From assembly GCA_964586285.1 (NCBI GenBank), contig CAZPHU010000004.1, positions 1 to 64,000 on the forward strand: a stretch of 64,000 nt of DNA, written 5' to 3'. Below are positions 15,881 through 25,109 of the stretch, piece after piece. This DNA comes from CAZPHU01 sp964586285. Lineage in GTDB: Bacteria; Fibrobacterota; Chitinivibrionia; Chitinivibrionales; CAYFVL01. A model generated the notes under the pieces. It searched no databases. It was not told the origin of the DNA and was given only the letters and a program-made list of their open reading frames with translations. Each line of letters opens with the position of its first letter. Within the stretch, counting starts at the first letter, position 1. The position numbers and the translations under genes are program-made.

Positions 15881-18703
15881 TCAGTACTGGAATGTAATCG
15901 TTTTCGAATCCATTATCTGACCGTCGACTTCGAACTCTACCTGCCAGGGACCCGAACCACCAAAATAGCCTTTGGACCAGTTCCATAACTCAATATGATG
16001 TTCTCCGGCAGCTCCGCTCACACGTTCATCCGTGTAATAAATCACATCCCATAAACGGTGCAGCCTGAAACGAACAGTACACCCGTCCATACTCTGCGGA
16101 ATAGTGTACTCAACTATCGTTGGCATGCTCTGCGGAACCGGATCCGGTCCGACTGTAAACTCGAAATCCTGATACTCTCCCTGAACCACAATTGTAATCG
16201 CATCATAGCCGACACCTCCGTTGTTATCGGTTACTTTCAGGGTTACATTCGTTATTCCGATCTGCAATGTTATCTCCTGAAGGATCCCGGTCGCTACGAC
16301 TTCACCATCAATCAGCCATTCGTAAGATACGATATTTCCGTCGGTATCATAACTTGAAGATCCGTCAAGAATCACCGACTCACCGTCCCTCTCGGGATCT
16401 ATTATTGTACGATCTCCTCCGGCATTCGCGACGGGATCGAGGTTGTCGGTTTCCTTCGGAATTCCCCAGATTAGTTCACCCTCAAGGTCATATACACAGA
16501 TATTTTCGTTTACGGCAAAGGTAGATGACTGGTTGTTGGAATAATCATCGGTGATATCCACGGGAGTCCAGCCCTGGTTGCGAATACCCACAACGCAGCC
16601 GTCGGGAGTTGGAAAGGGGGAGTTGGGCTGAACCTCTATTCCGGAAACATCGTAAACGATCTTGTAGTCATTCTGATCTATTGCCTGAAGGCTGATAATC
16701 GTGTTCGGAGCCCAGAATGGATCCACAAAAGGAATTTGACCGTTCTCGACAGTAAAGTAATACACCATCCTGAATCCGGTCAGGACCTCTTCACCCTCAT
16801 TTACGATATAAATCCTGGGAGTGCTCTGAACCGAATTAGTGATGGTTTCATCACGACTATACACTCTTACATCGCTTGAAGGCCCACCGCCGCCACCGCC
16901 GTCAACTACATGAATAGAAAATTGTTGAACAGCCGGAGTGTTTATTTCGGTACTTGCGGTGATCTGGACCAGATAGTCCCCCGCCTCTTGCGGCGTCCCT
17001 GTGAGCAGCGCACTGCCGTTTCCGTTATCTGTAAAAGTTAACCACGACGGCAGATAGTCGGCGGTGAATGTAATCGGCTGGTTTTCCGGGTCCGTTGCCT
17101 GGACAAGGTATTCATACAACTGATCGGTTTGCCCGGTAACAACCGGTGATGTTACGATCTGGGGGGGTTCATCTTCTATAAGTCGTCCGAAAGCCCATTC
17201 CTCATGCTTGAAATAAATATTATTGGAAGTAACGGTCAGCTCCCGATTATACCGCAATGCGGATGCCTCGGAGGCAAAACCGCGGTCTCTGTAAATTTCC
17301 TGGGTACCCTCGACAGTTCCGTCGGAGCGAAAAAGTGCGGCTCTAAACTTAAGCTCCGGAGAACAGCCCTCGGGTGTGCACTGAATTACTTCATCTTCAA
17401 CCACTGCAAAGAAATAAAGGTAGCCGTCACGCCCACTAACTAAACTCCAGGGTTCAGTCCCATGAGTCTGAGGAAGCGCGAAAAACTCGTGTGTCCCTTC
17501 CTCCGTACCGTCGGTACGCCAAAGTTGATTATGGGCTCTGAAATAGACATGCCCATTATATGAAGTCAGTTCATTGCCCGCCAGCTCAATACCCTCGGGT
17601 CCCGGATACAAGTCCGTAATCATGTGAGTCCCCTCCGGGGTTCCATCCGTGATGTGCAATTCCCTGCCGGTCTCACTTGGATGCATAACGGAACCAACTC
17701 CGCCGAAGTCAAATACGATCCTGTCACCAATCAGCCCATGCACAATCCCATCTTCCTGATTAGCGTTTGCTATGAGATCGGGATTCAGATCACCAAGAAT
17801 ATATGTGCCCGAATCGGTTCCATCTGAACACCCGACTTCAAGGCCCCAATCAGGAGTAAATGAAAAGAACCAGAATTTGTCCAAAAGGGGAGTCATTCCA
17901 TAATGTTCATTTCGTTTATCCGAGAATAACGATGCAAAGTATGTATTTTGACCATCAGGCGTGACATACTCATCGTTACCTCTCAACCCAACACCACTTC
18001 TTATGCCGGGATAAAGATCTTTTACGAAATTAACATTAGTTCCGTCATAGGTATGAATTTCAAACCCCTTCTCCTCGACATATGCGATAAAGAAAAGCTT
18101 TCCGTTGGCCACATCAATATTAGCCGGGTATGGGCTTTGCCACACCTGCTCATTTTCGTAAATAGGAATGATTTCTTCCGTTTCGGTGGCGATATCAAAC
18201 CGAACCAACTTCTTTGGACAATCGTAGGGGGTTGTGTCACCCTCATCAAGAGGGACAGGTTTTCTGTAATAAAAGTCCCCATCGTAGAGTTCGACATCGT
18301 AAACAGGGCCCTCGACTATCCTTCTATAATTACCCTCGGTCCCGTCGCTGACGTATATATCCACACCGGGCAGATCTAAAAACATGTAATTACGGTTTAA
18401 CGGACTGTAACCATAATAGTAGTTATCGCCGATTTTCCATGCCTTTATCAAGTTGTCTCGGCGCAGGCGTTGAAAATCGTGGTATTCAATAATCTTGTGT
18501 ACCTGGCCGCTTTCATCGATTCTGATGAAGTTGTGGTGCTCGGGAGGAGTGAAAGGCTTTTGAATGATGTCGTTCATGAACAGTTCATCACCGAACTGAT
18601 GAAGCCCGAACTGAGGAAAACACCCTAAATCTTCAACAGCAAGTTCCGCGAAAACCGCACGCCCGAGAAGCATGCAACAAAGAAGGTAGTTTTTGATTCG
18701 CAT
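15881..18703 (-). CDS. Large secreted multidomain protein: ELWxxDGT repeats, PIG, CBM3-like, PKD
   Basis: 940 residues with a signal peptide (1-20, ending FAE). Residues about 30-515 hold repeats ending in xDGTxxGT (VSDGTEGN, CSDGTDSGT, HITDGTPEGT, WRTDGTEEGT, FRSDGTVEGT), the ELWxxDGT repeat that probably builds a beta-propeller-like structure. A putative Ig (He_PIG) domain follows (about 520-600), then a CBM3-like cellulose-binding beta-sandwich (about 605-748) with RIYIVNEGEEVLTGF and YYFTVE. A PKD domain (about 755-845) has PVANAGGDRTI and DGSSSYDTDG, and the end is a FlgD-like Ig domain (about 850-940). There is no catalytic domain. A role as a secreted carbohydrate-binding or cell-surface protein is inferred. 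TAGGGGGA precedes the ATG. Confidence 0.85.
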   Translation of the reverse strand: MRIKNYLLCCMLLGRAVFAELAVEDLGCFPQFGLHQFGDELFMNDIIQKPFTPPEHHNFIRIDESGQVHKIIEYHDFQRLRRDNLIKAWKIGDNYYYGYSPLNRNYMFLDLPGVDIYVSDGTEGNYRRIVEGPVYDVELYDGDFYYRKPVPLDEGDTTPYDCPKKLVRFDIATETEEIIPIYENEQVWQSPYPANIDVANGKLFFIAYVEEKGFEIHTYDGTNVNFVKDLYPGIRSGVGLRGNDEYVTPDGQNTYFASLFSDKRNEHYGMTPLLDKFWFFSFTPDWGLEVGCSDGTDSGTYILGDLNPDLIANANQEDGIVHGLIGDRIVFDFGGVGSVMHPSETGRELHITDGTPEGTHMITDLYPGPEGIELAGNELTSYNGHVYFRAHNQLWRTDGTEEGTHEFFALPQTHGTEPWSLVSGRDGYLYFFAVVEDEVIQCTPEGCSPELKFRAALFRSDGTVEGTQEIYRDRGFASEASALRYNRELTVTSNNIYFKHEEWAFGRLIEDEPPQIVTSPVVTGQTDQLYEYLVQATDPENQPITFTADYLPSWLTFTDNGNGSALLTGTPQEAGDYLVQITASTEINTPAVQQFSIHVVDGGGGGGPSSDVRVYSRDETITNSVQSTPRIYIVNEGEEVLTGFRMVYYFTVENGQIPFVDPFWAPNTIISLQAIDQNDYKIVYDVSGIEVQPNSPFPTPDGCVVGIRNQGWTPVDITDDYSNNQSSTFAVNENICVYDLEGELIWGIPKETDNLDPVANAGGDRTIIDPERDGESVILDGSSSYDTDGNIVSYEWLIDGEVVATGILQEITLQIGITNVTLKVTDNNGGVGYDAITIVVQGEYQDFEFTVGPDPVPQSMPTIVEYTIPQSMDGCTVRFRLHRLWDVIYYTDERVSGAAGEHHIELWNWSKGYFGGSGPWQVEFEVDGQIMDSKTITFQY

Positions 18704-19551
18704 ATGAGAATCCCCCTAGACGGTATAAGGTTTATAATGGCCCAAGAAGGGCGGGAAAAGAGGCCATCGACTACTGGTAACGCATGGTTAACAGATTATG
18801 GAAAGGCAAAACAAACAAGGCTGATCGGGCTGACAAGGTAAAATCAGCACCGTGCCGTAAACATTTGAATTACATGTGCCATTAATCTGATCACCATAAT
18901 AATCCTATTGTACTTAACAACTTATGTCCAGTAAATTATCTTAAGTTTCATCTTTTTTTTATTCAATAAGAAGATAATTGTGCGTATGTAACAGGTTTAA
19001 CTCGGGATTCTTTTCATTAAAACATGTTTATCCATTCACCATTATTTATCGGATACGCTCCGGTAGTATTCGACTGTTTGAAGATCCAGACTGGTGGAAT
19101 AGTCGGAGACTCGAAAACAACCAATAAATCATATCACAAGGTCTATCACTGAAAAATAAACATAGCGTTTCCGCTAACAAAATATTATTAAACACGCTTA
19201 CGATGCCAAAAAAAAAGATTTATTTTTGTTAGGCCGGTTACCTCCAAAATCAGGACTTTAACACGAAAACGGCTTTGCTTATTGAGTTCAAACATCCATC
19301 ACCACCCCAGCCTGCAGCATAAGCAATTGCTTTTGAAAGAGTTACCTTTAAGCTAACGGGCCGTAATCTTCTCCACTATTTAGCTTGAAAACCGATTCTA
19401 CTTTCTTCGAAACGCATCCGGCTCATTGAAGTCGGGCCGTTAAAAAACACATATCTATGATTTGACCGTATTCTACACGGGTACCGTTTTATAAGGTCGA
19501 TGATCTATTTTATGACTCTGTGTTATGATTGTCTGTAGCGGAAGGAAAACA
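18704..19551. other. 848-base intergenic region, no gene seen
   Basis: The longest gene-free stretch in the window, between the divergent secreted-protein and malic-enzyme genes. It is AT-rich, with poly-T near 18950 and poly-A near 19205. No frame has coding character, and I see no tRNA, clear repeat or strong hairpin. GGAAGG lies before the ATG at 19552. It could hide a degraded gene or a small RNA. Confidence 0.45.
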
Positions 19552-20847
19552 ATGATCAGCAAACAGGAGGCTTTAGCCTATCACTCAAAAGGGCGAAGCG
19601 GAAAAATTGAAGTCATTACCACCAAACCCTGTTTCACTCAAAAAGATTTGTCTCTCGCCTACACACCCGGTGTTGCTGAGCCTTGCCGGGAAATACAAAA
19701 GGATCCCGATAAAGCCTATGACTACACAGCACGAGGCAATCTGGTTGCCGTTATCACCGACGGTACCGCAGTGCTGGGATTAGGCGATATCGGCCCGCTG
19801 GCCGGTAAGCCGGTAATGGAAGGCAAAGCCGTTCTGTTCAAGCGTTTTGCCGATATAGACGTATTCGATCTTGAGCTTAAGACCAAAGATCCCCAGACGT
19901 TTATCTCCATCGTGCAAAATCTCGAACCCACTTTCGGAGGAATCAACCTTGAAGACATTAGGGCTCCTGAATGCTTCGTCATTGAAGAGACGCTTAAAGA
20001 AACGATGGATATACCTGTATTTCATGACGATCAGCACGGCACTGCCATAATTTCCGGTGCGGCTCTTATCAATGCCGCGCTTCTGCAGAATAAAAACCTG
20101 GAAGACCTTACCATAGTTTTTTCGGGAGCAGGAGCAGCTGCGATATCCTGCGCCCGCCATTACGTGGAGCTTGGGGCCGACCCTTCGAACATCATCCTTG
20201 TAGACAGTAGAGGCGTCGTATATAAGGGACGTTCGGAAGGGATGAACAAGTATAAGGAAGAGTTCGCCCAAAAGACCGATAAACGAACGCTGAGTGAGGC
20301 GATGGAAGGGGCGGATGTTTTCGCCGGATTGAGCATGGGCGGACTTGTGTCAAAAGCGATGGTCTCGAGTATGGCCGACAAACCAATCGTGTTTGCCATG
20401 GCAAATCCGGACCCGGAAATCAGCTTTAATGATGCCAAAGATGTAAGGCCGGATGTTATCATGGCGACGGGCCGCTCCGATTTTCCCAATCAGGTGAATA
20501 ATGTTCTGGGTTTTCCCTTTATCTTTAGGGGAGCACTGGATGTAAGGGCCCGATCGATCAACAACGAGATGAAAGTTGCCGCCACTCATGCCCTTGCCCG
20601 CTTAGCTCGTGAGAACAATGTGCCGCAAACAGTTCTGGATGCCTACGGCCTGAAGAGTCTTGAGTTCGGTCCCGATTATATCATTCCAAAGCCTACGGAC
20701 CCCCGGGTACTTATAGAGGAAAGCCTGGAAGTGGCTCAGGCTGCAATTAGAACAGGTGTAGCCCGAAATCCGATCGTCGACCTCCAGGCGTATAGAAACA
20801 CGCTGACTTTCCTCTCGGAAAAAGTTCAGCTAACGACCAGGCAATAG
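19552..20847 (+). CDS. Malic enzyme (oxaloacetate-decarboxylating malate dehydrogenase)
   Basis: 431 residues; oxidatively decarboxylates malate to pyruvate with NAD(P)+. I prefer the ATG at 19552 (GGAAGG ribosome binding site) over the in-frame ATG 27 bases upstream, since the protein then starts at MISKQEALAYH as in the family. Motifs: SLAYTPGVAEPC, the malic-enzyme signature DGTAVLGLGDIGP, substrate/metal residues in KRFADIDVFD and NLEDIRAPECF, DDQHGTA, and the Rossmann FSGAGAAAIS. This is the short bacterial type without the phosphotransacetylase tail. It lies 9 bases before the split fumarase, so a C4-acid operon (fumarate, malate, pyruvate) is likely. Cofactor preference cannot be read with confidence. 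Confidence 0.95.
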   Translation: MISKQEALAYHSKGRSGKIEVITTKPCFTQKDLSLAYTPGVAEPCREIQKDPDKAYDYTARGNLVAVITDGTAVLGLGDIGPLAGKPVMEGKAVLFKRFADIDVFDLELKTKDPQTFISIVQNLEPTFGGINLEDIRAPECFVIEETLKETMDIPVFHDDQHGTAIISGAALINAALLQNKNLEDLTIVFSGAGAAAISCARHYVELGADPSNIILVDSRGVVYKGRSEGMNKYKEEFAQKTDKRTLSEAMEGADVFAGLSMGGLVSKAMVSSMADKPIVFAMANPDPEISFNDAKDVRPDVIMATGRSDFPNQVNNVLGFPFIFRGALDVRARSINNEMKVAATHALARLARENNVPQTVLDAYGLKSLEFGPDYIIPKPTDPRVLIEESLEVAQAAIRTGVARNPIVDLQAYRNTLTFLSEKVQLTTRQ

Positions 20848-20856
20848 ATCAGAACT

Positions 20857-21708
20857 ATGACTGTTAAGACGATACATTTCGACACGATCTCAAAGCATGT
20901 GGCACAGATGTGCATGAAAGCATCCACGCATTTGCCCGAAGATGTCATTGGGTGCATTACGGATGCGGCTATGAAAGAAAAAATGCCTCGAGCCCGCGAG
21001 TTCTTGAATCGATACATCGAAAATGCACGTATTGCCGCAAAAGACAATGTCCCGATTTGCCAGGATACCGGTTTTGCGGTATTTATCGTTCAGGTCGGAT
21101 CAGATGTACATGTCCAGGGCGGTACCCTTTTCGATGCGATATCAAGAGGAGTGGAAATCGGCTACACAGAAGGCTATCTACGCAAATCGATTGTTGAGGA
21201 CCCGGTTTTTGACCGCAAAAATACCGACACTAATACTCCTCCGGTGGTTCACTTTGACTATGTTGAAGGGAGCAGGCTGGACATAGCGTTTGCCCCAAAA
21301 GGCGGGGGTTCCGAAAACATGAGTGCTCTCGGGATGCTAAAGCCCTCCGACGGGAAAGACGGTGTCATTGATTTTGTCGTTAATTCGGTTGTCAATGCGG
21401 GGGGCAATCCCTGTCCTCCCACGATCGTGGGCGTTGGGATAGGCGGTACTTTTGAGAAATGCGCATTCCTTGCCAAGAAGGCCCTCTTTCGGCCTGTCGC
21501 AACGGCGCATTCCGACAGCCGGTATGCCGATATGGAGAGGGAAATCCTGCACCGAATCAATGCCTCGGGAGTAGGAGCGCAAGGGTTAGGGGGATCCATA
21601 ACCGCTTTTGCCGTGCATATAGAAACCTATCCCTGCCATATTGCCACCATGCCGGTAGCTGTAAATCTTAACTGTCATGCCGCAAGACATGCTCACATAA
21701 CTCTGTAA
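20857..21708 (+). CDS. Class I fumarate hydratase, alpha subunit
   Basis: 283 residues, the N-terminal half of a class I (4Fe-4S) fumarase/tartrate dehydratase. The three cluster cysteines are visible in PICQDTG (about residue 68), GNPCPPT (about 188) and LNCHAARH (about 275). GGGSENMSAL is a family signature. It starts 9 bases after the malic enzyme stop and is followed 67 bases later by the beta subunit. Interconverts fumarate and malate in the cytoplasm. The split form is common in anaerobes and archaea. L(+)-tartrate dehydratase is an alternative, but malic enzyme as neighbour favours fumarase. Confidence 0.92.
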   Translation: MTVKTIHFDTISKHVAQMCMKASTHLPEDVIGCITDAAMKEKMPRAREFLNRYIENARIAAKDNVPICQDTGFAVFIVQVGSDVHVQGGTLFDAISRGVEIGYTEGYLRKSIVEDPVFDRKNTDTNTPPVVHFDYVEGSRLDIAFAPKGGGSENMSALGMLKPSDGKDGVIDFVVNSVVNAGGNPCPPTIVGVGIGGTFEKCAFLAKKALFRPVATAHSDSRYADMEREILHRINASGVGAQGLGGSITAFAVHIETYPCHIATMPVAVNLNCHAARHAHITL

Positions 21709-21775
21709 CCTTTCTTGAAGCAGTATTGTACTAACAGGTTAATGAAAAACCAGGAGGGTTGTCGAAAAACAAGGT

Positions 21776-22348
21776 ATGGAAACACTCAGAATAACTCCGC
21801 CGTTATCGGATAAGGAAGCACGCCGTCTTACCGCAGGGCAACAGGTTGGCATCACAGGTGTAATCTACACGGCAAGAGATGCTGCACATAAACGTCTGGT
21901 TGATCTACTGAAAGAAGGCGGCGAATTGCCGGTAAATCTTAACGGGCAATTGATCTACTTTACAGGCCCCACGCCCGCCAGACCGGGCATGGCTCTCGGA
22001 AGTGCCGGGCCTACAACCAGCTATCGAATGGATGCATATTCGCCGCTGCTTATCCAAAAGAGCGGTTTGAAGGGAATGATCGGTAAAGGAAATCGCGGTG
22101 ACAAAGTGGTGGATGCGATGAAAAAACACGGAGCGGTTTATTTTGCCGCAATTGGAGGCGCGGGCGCCCTGATAGCCAAATGTATACGAAGCGCAAAAGT
22201 CGTTGCCTATCCTGAATTAGGCCCCGAAGCGATTCATCGTCTGGAGGTAGAAAATTTTCCGGTGATCGTAGCGATAGACTCCAAAGGAAATAACCTGTAC
22301 ATAGACGGTCCGGCGCAGTATCACGACGCCGGGATAGGAATGACCTGA
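21776..22348 (+). CDS. Class I fumarate hydratase, beta subunit
   Basis: 190 residues, matching the C-terminal half of class I fumarases. TGVIYTARDAAHKRL near the start, the swivelling-domain motifs FTGPTPARPG and GSAGPTTSYRMD, and KGNRG are typical. It pairs with the alpha subunit just upstream to form the active heteromer. AGGAGGGTTGTCG precedes the start. Last gene of the malic enzyme-fumarase cluster. Confidence 0.93.
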   Translation: METLRITPPLSDKEARRLTAGQQVGITGVIYTARDAAHKRLVDLLKEGGELPVNLNGQLIYFTGPTPARPGMALGSAGPTTSYRMDAYSPLLIQKSGLKGMIGKGNRGDKVVDAMKKHGAVYFAAIGGAGALIAKCIRSAKVVAYPELGPEAIHRLEVENFPVIVAIDSKGNNLYIDGPAQYHDAGIGMT

Positions 22349-22702
22349 CCGAGAAAGATAAAAGAGCCGGGCTCAGAAGAAAAGAAGTAACTTAAAAGCT
22401 CTCAAAGAGCTTCGTTCATCCATCAGCTATTCCGAAACACGATCGATTATGTCCACGTGAGAACATACCCTTAACACAAATGCATTACAACATCCCAATC
22501 CTATCCTGAAAACAAAACACCCTCAGCAGTAAGAATGTTTTGGCACGGCCGAGTTAAAAAAAACATATAAACATGGGCCAGTTTTTCGTTTCTCCTTGCC
22601 GGCTTTTTATTCGCCCCCCAGGTTTTCGTCTCTTCCACCCAGCTTTTTATTCGCCCCCGGCAGGTTTTAGTCTTATGGAGGGGGGGTTGTTTAACAGGGG
22701 GG
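22349..22702. other. Intergenic region with imperfect repeat and C/G tracts
   Basis: No supported gene. The right part holds about 2.4 copies of an imperfect ~40-bp unit (listed separately) and runs of six G. A 70-codon minus-strand frame (22501-22713) covers the repeats and shows no family character. Confidence 0.5.
22581..22680. repeat. Imperfect ~40-bp tandem repeat with C-tracts
   Basis: The block GCTTTTTATTCGCCCCC occurs at 22602 and 22642 (period 40). The companion block GTTTTCGTTTCTCC/GGTTTTCGTCTCTTCC/GGTTTTAGTCTTATGG recurs near 22581, 22621 and 22663. Three tracts of six G follow at 22681-22731. Function unknown; the mix of C- and G-tracts could fold as hairpin or quadruplex. Confidence 0.7.
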
Positions 22703-22909
22703 TTATATAACAAAGTGGGGGGTTATGACAGGACAATCTTCTTTAAGAAAGAGGATATCTTGTGTAGGACCGTCGATTTCCGCCCCAAAAAAAATCTCAC
22801 CGACTACCTCGGTCAAAATTTGTGCACAAAAGCCGGGAATCGAGTTATCATCTATATGGGCAAGTTCAAGGCAATCAGTACAATCCATTTCCAATGAGGC
22901 CTCTTTCAC
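22703..22909 (-). CDS. Candidate small acidic protein (68 aa), uncertain
   Basis: A minus-strand frame from GTG (or ATG at 22888) encodes an acidic, Cys-containing peptide (MDCTDCLELAHIDD at the ATG). Its codon choice looks like neighbouring genes, while the overlapping plus-strand frames are Ser/Lys-rich, as antisense frames usually are. No clear ribosome binding site and no recognised family. Its start would lie only 13 bases from the divergent FecR gene start, which leaves little room for promoters. Treat as a hypothesis. Confidence 0.3.
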   Translation of the reverse strand: MKEASLEMDCTDCLELAHIDDNSIPGFCAQILTEVVGEIFFGAEIDGPTQDILFLKEDCPVITPHFVI

Positions 22910-22922
22910 GGCCGGCAGGCAT

Positions 22923-25109
22923 ATGACAAAATCATCATGTTGCGTTCAACGACCGAGCACAAACTCGCTACGTACGGTTACTCTTCTCCTGTCCATTTTT
23001 TGTTGCCTGTTTTCAAACAGTTTACATGCGCAGGACAACTTCAAGGTAAGTAACCTTCAGGGCACGGCCAAAATCCAACGTTCGCAAAGAAAGATCTGGG
23101 ATCCGCTCAGTAACGGAGAGCAGATAGCCGATAACGATATCGTCGAGACCCATTTCCAAACCAAACTCACCGTAACATTCGGTACGGGAAACATCATCTT
23201 GCTTGGATCAAACTCCAAAGCGCTGTTCAATTTCGGTACCCGGGCCAGACCGGAGCTTAATATCACCGTTTTTTCGGGTGGTCTCTTTATCAAAATCATA
23301 GACGGAACCGATGTAAATATCTATACCAATAACGGTGTGGCACAAACGGATTCGGGAGCAGTCAGCACGGTTGTGGAAAGTAAGACCGGTTATACCGGAT
23401 TTCAATTACTTGGCGGGTCAGCATCGGTACGAAACATAACCCAACAGGAGGCCAGAGTCCTCAATGCGGGTCACACAACAATCATTCGACAAGGCAAGGC
23501 ACCTACCGCCCCTCTGTACATCACCTTCAAACACGTCGCGGTTCTGAAGCATTTCTTTGGGGATGAATATATCGAAAATGAAATGAGTATCTCAAATATT
23601 AAACCCACCGAAAGCAAAAACGCATCCAATCGCATCAGTTTTTCGGGCAGTTACACGGCCTCCCAAAACCGTCAGGCCAGCGAAGGGATGTATCGGAAGC
23701 TTTTCAGTCTAAACGAGATATATGGAGCAGTCCTCAAAGAGCGTTCGGAGCATTCGCGCAGCTTCACGCCGATCGGCTCATTCTCAGATGCCAAACAACA
23801 AGGCTTTTCAGTTGCTTTTCAGAGCCGGTTCTTTCTGGGCTCCAACACTTATCCGGCCGTCCTCTTGTCGCCTGCATTTGGAGCCGGTATATTTCATGGC
23901 GCCCTTCGACTCCCCTTTTCGGGAGGGTATCTCGGTATGAACTTTCACTTGTCGGGGCTTAGAGGAATCCTGGATAAAATCGGCCACCTGACTGTCGGTG
24001 ATGTGACCGACAGCACCACGTATGCACACATTGGCCCCATTGAGAACTATTCACTCAATAACGGTGTGGTGGTATGTAATTTTTCCAATCAAAATCCATA
24101 TTCGGCGATTCAGACCCTTGGTCTTTCGTTTCGATATAAAAAGGATTTGATTAATGTCGCAGGCTTTATCGCGGATATTACCAGTCCTGTTATCGGCGGC
24201 GCTTCGTTGGAATTTGAGCTGGGCATGACCGATCTTTACACCGGATACCATTTCGATGCGGATCAGTACAAGCAGCTCATAAGCACTAATGATCTTCGAT
24301 ACGCCCCAATCCCCAGCTCATCGGACAGTAACGCCGTGCCGTCTCCGGATTCAGTAAAAGCCGGCGTGCATATCTACGAATTAGGTCTGAAAACACTTAT
24401 AGTCGATCTTCCCGAATTGAAACTGGGTCTTTCGTTTGACTTTGCGCAGAAGATCATGGACGGTCGCACGGATGGATTCGTCACCAAGGGACCGGGTATT
24501 TTTGCAGAATGGCTGTGGATGCGTGCGGGTTTTGGAATGACTATCGAATCGGGACGCCTCATCTCAAATCAATTTCACAGTTTTTACCTCAGTAACCGGT
24601 TGCGGGTACAAAAAAGTGAAAACGCCACCCTGATTACGACCCAAAACAATGTGCTGTCTACAGAGCGCAAAGCATCCGGTTTTCATCTATCTTACGAACT
24701 CTCCCCGTTTGAGGGAACCTGCGCGAAATTTTCCTATAAACAGGATTTTGCGACATCAAACGCCTTCGCCGATACGTCCCAAAAAGACAGAAACAATTAC
24801 TCGTTTGGTTTAACCCTTTCCATAGACGACAAATTCTTTAAACCAATCCGTTTTGCTCGTCTTTACCTTTGCCAGGATCATGGCGGATACTACCCCGCCG
24901 GTGCCCGTTTTTTTGCATCCTGGGGCTTGATGAGCGGTTTTGAGCTTTACAGCTCGCCGTTTTTTAGAGGATTAGGCCTACACCTTGCCGGTGATTTTTA
25001 TTATCTTGACATCGACCCGCTTTCTACCGACCGGGGCCGGTATAATAATAATATCGATGCGGGGGATTTCGTTTTCGACCTACTCCTGGGGGCAAAATGG
25101 AGCTTTTGA
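22923..25109 (+). CDS. FecR-domain protein with C-terminal beta-barrel-like region
   Basis: 728 residues from the ATG at 22923, chosen because it gives a clean signal peptide (LLLSIFCCLFSNSLHAQ); a longer in-frame start at 22725 adds 66 residues that do not look coding. A FecR domain (about 35-200: NLQGTAKIQR, WDPLSNGEQIADNDIVET, FGTGNIILL) is followed by a large region (about 240-728) of alternating hydrophobic strands with Gly and aromatics, ending in DLLLGAKWSF. The terminal Phe and pattern fit an outer-membrane beta-barrel. No sigma/anti-sigma partner is nearby, so FecR here is probably structural. It overlaps nadC by 13 bases, suggesting translational coupling. Confidence 0.78.
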   Translation: MTKSSCCVQRPSTNSLRTVTLLLSIFCCLFSNSLHAQDNFKVSNLQGTAKIQRSQRKIWDPLSNGEQIADNDIVETHFQTKLTVTFGTGNIILLGSNSKALFNFGTRARPELNITVFSGGLFIKIIDGTDVNIYTNNGVAQTDSGAVSTVVESKTGYTGFQLLGGSASVRNITQQEARVLNAGHTTIIRQGKAPTAPLYITFKHVAVLKHFFGDEYIENEMSISNIKPTESKNASNRISFSGSYTASQNRQASEGMYRKLFSLNEIYGAVLKERSEHSRSFTPIGSFSDAKQQGFSVAFQSRFFLGSNTYPAVLLSPAFGAGIFHGALRLPFSGGYLGMNFHLSGLRGILDKIGHLTVGDVTDSTTYAHIGPIENYSLNNGVVVCNFSNQNPYSAIQTLGLSFRYKKDLINVAGFIADITSPVIGGASLEFELGMTDLYTGYHFDADQYKQLISTNDLRYAPIPSSSDSNAVPSPDSVKAGVHIYELGLKTLIVDLPELKLGLSFDFAQKIMDGRTDGFVTKGPGIFAEWLWMRAGFGMTIESGRLISNQFHSFYLSNRLRVQKSENATLITTQNNVLSTERKASGFHLSYELSPFEGTCAKFSYKQDFATSNAFADTSQKDRNNYSFGLTLSIDDKFFKPIRFARLYLCQDHGGYYPAGARFFASWGLMSGFELYSSPFFRGLGLHLAGDFYYLDIDPLSTDRGRYNNNIDAGDFVFDLLLGAKWSF

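Noticed and set aside
22501..22713. 70-codon minus-strand frame over the repeats
   Set aside because: It is created by the repeat composition and has no coding character.
22715..22897. 60-codon plus-strand frame before the FecR gene
   Set aside because: No clear ribosome binding site, competes with two other frames and lacks a family match.
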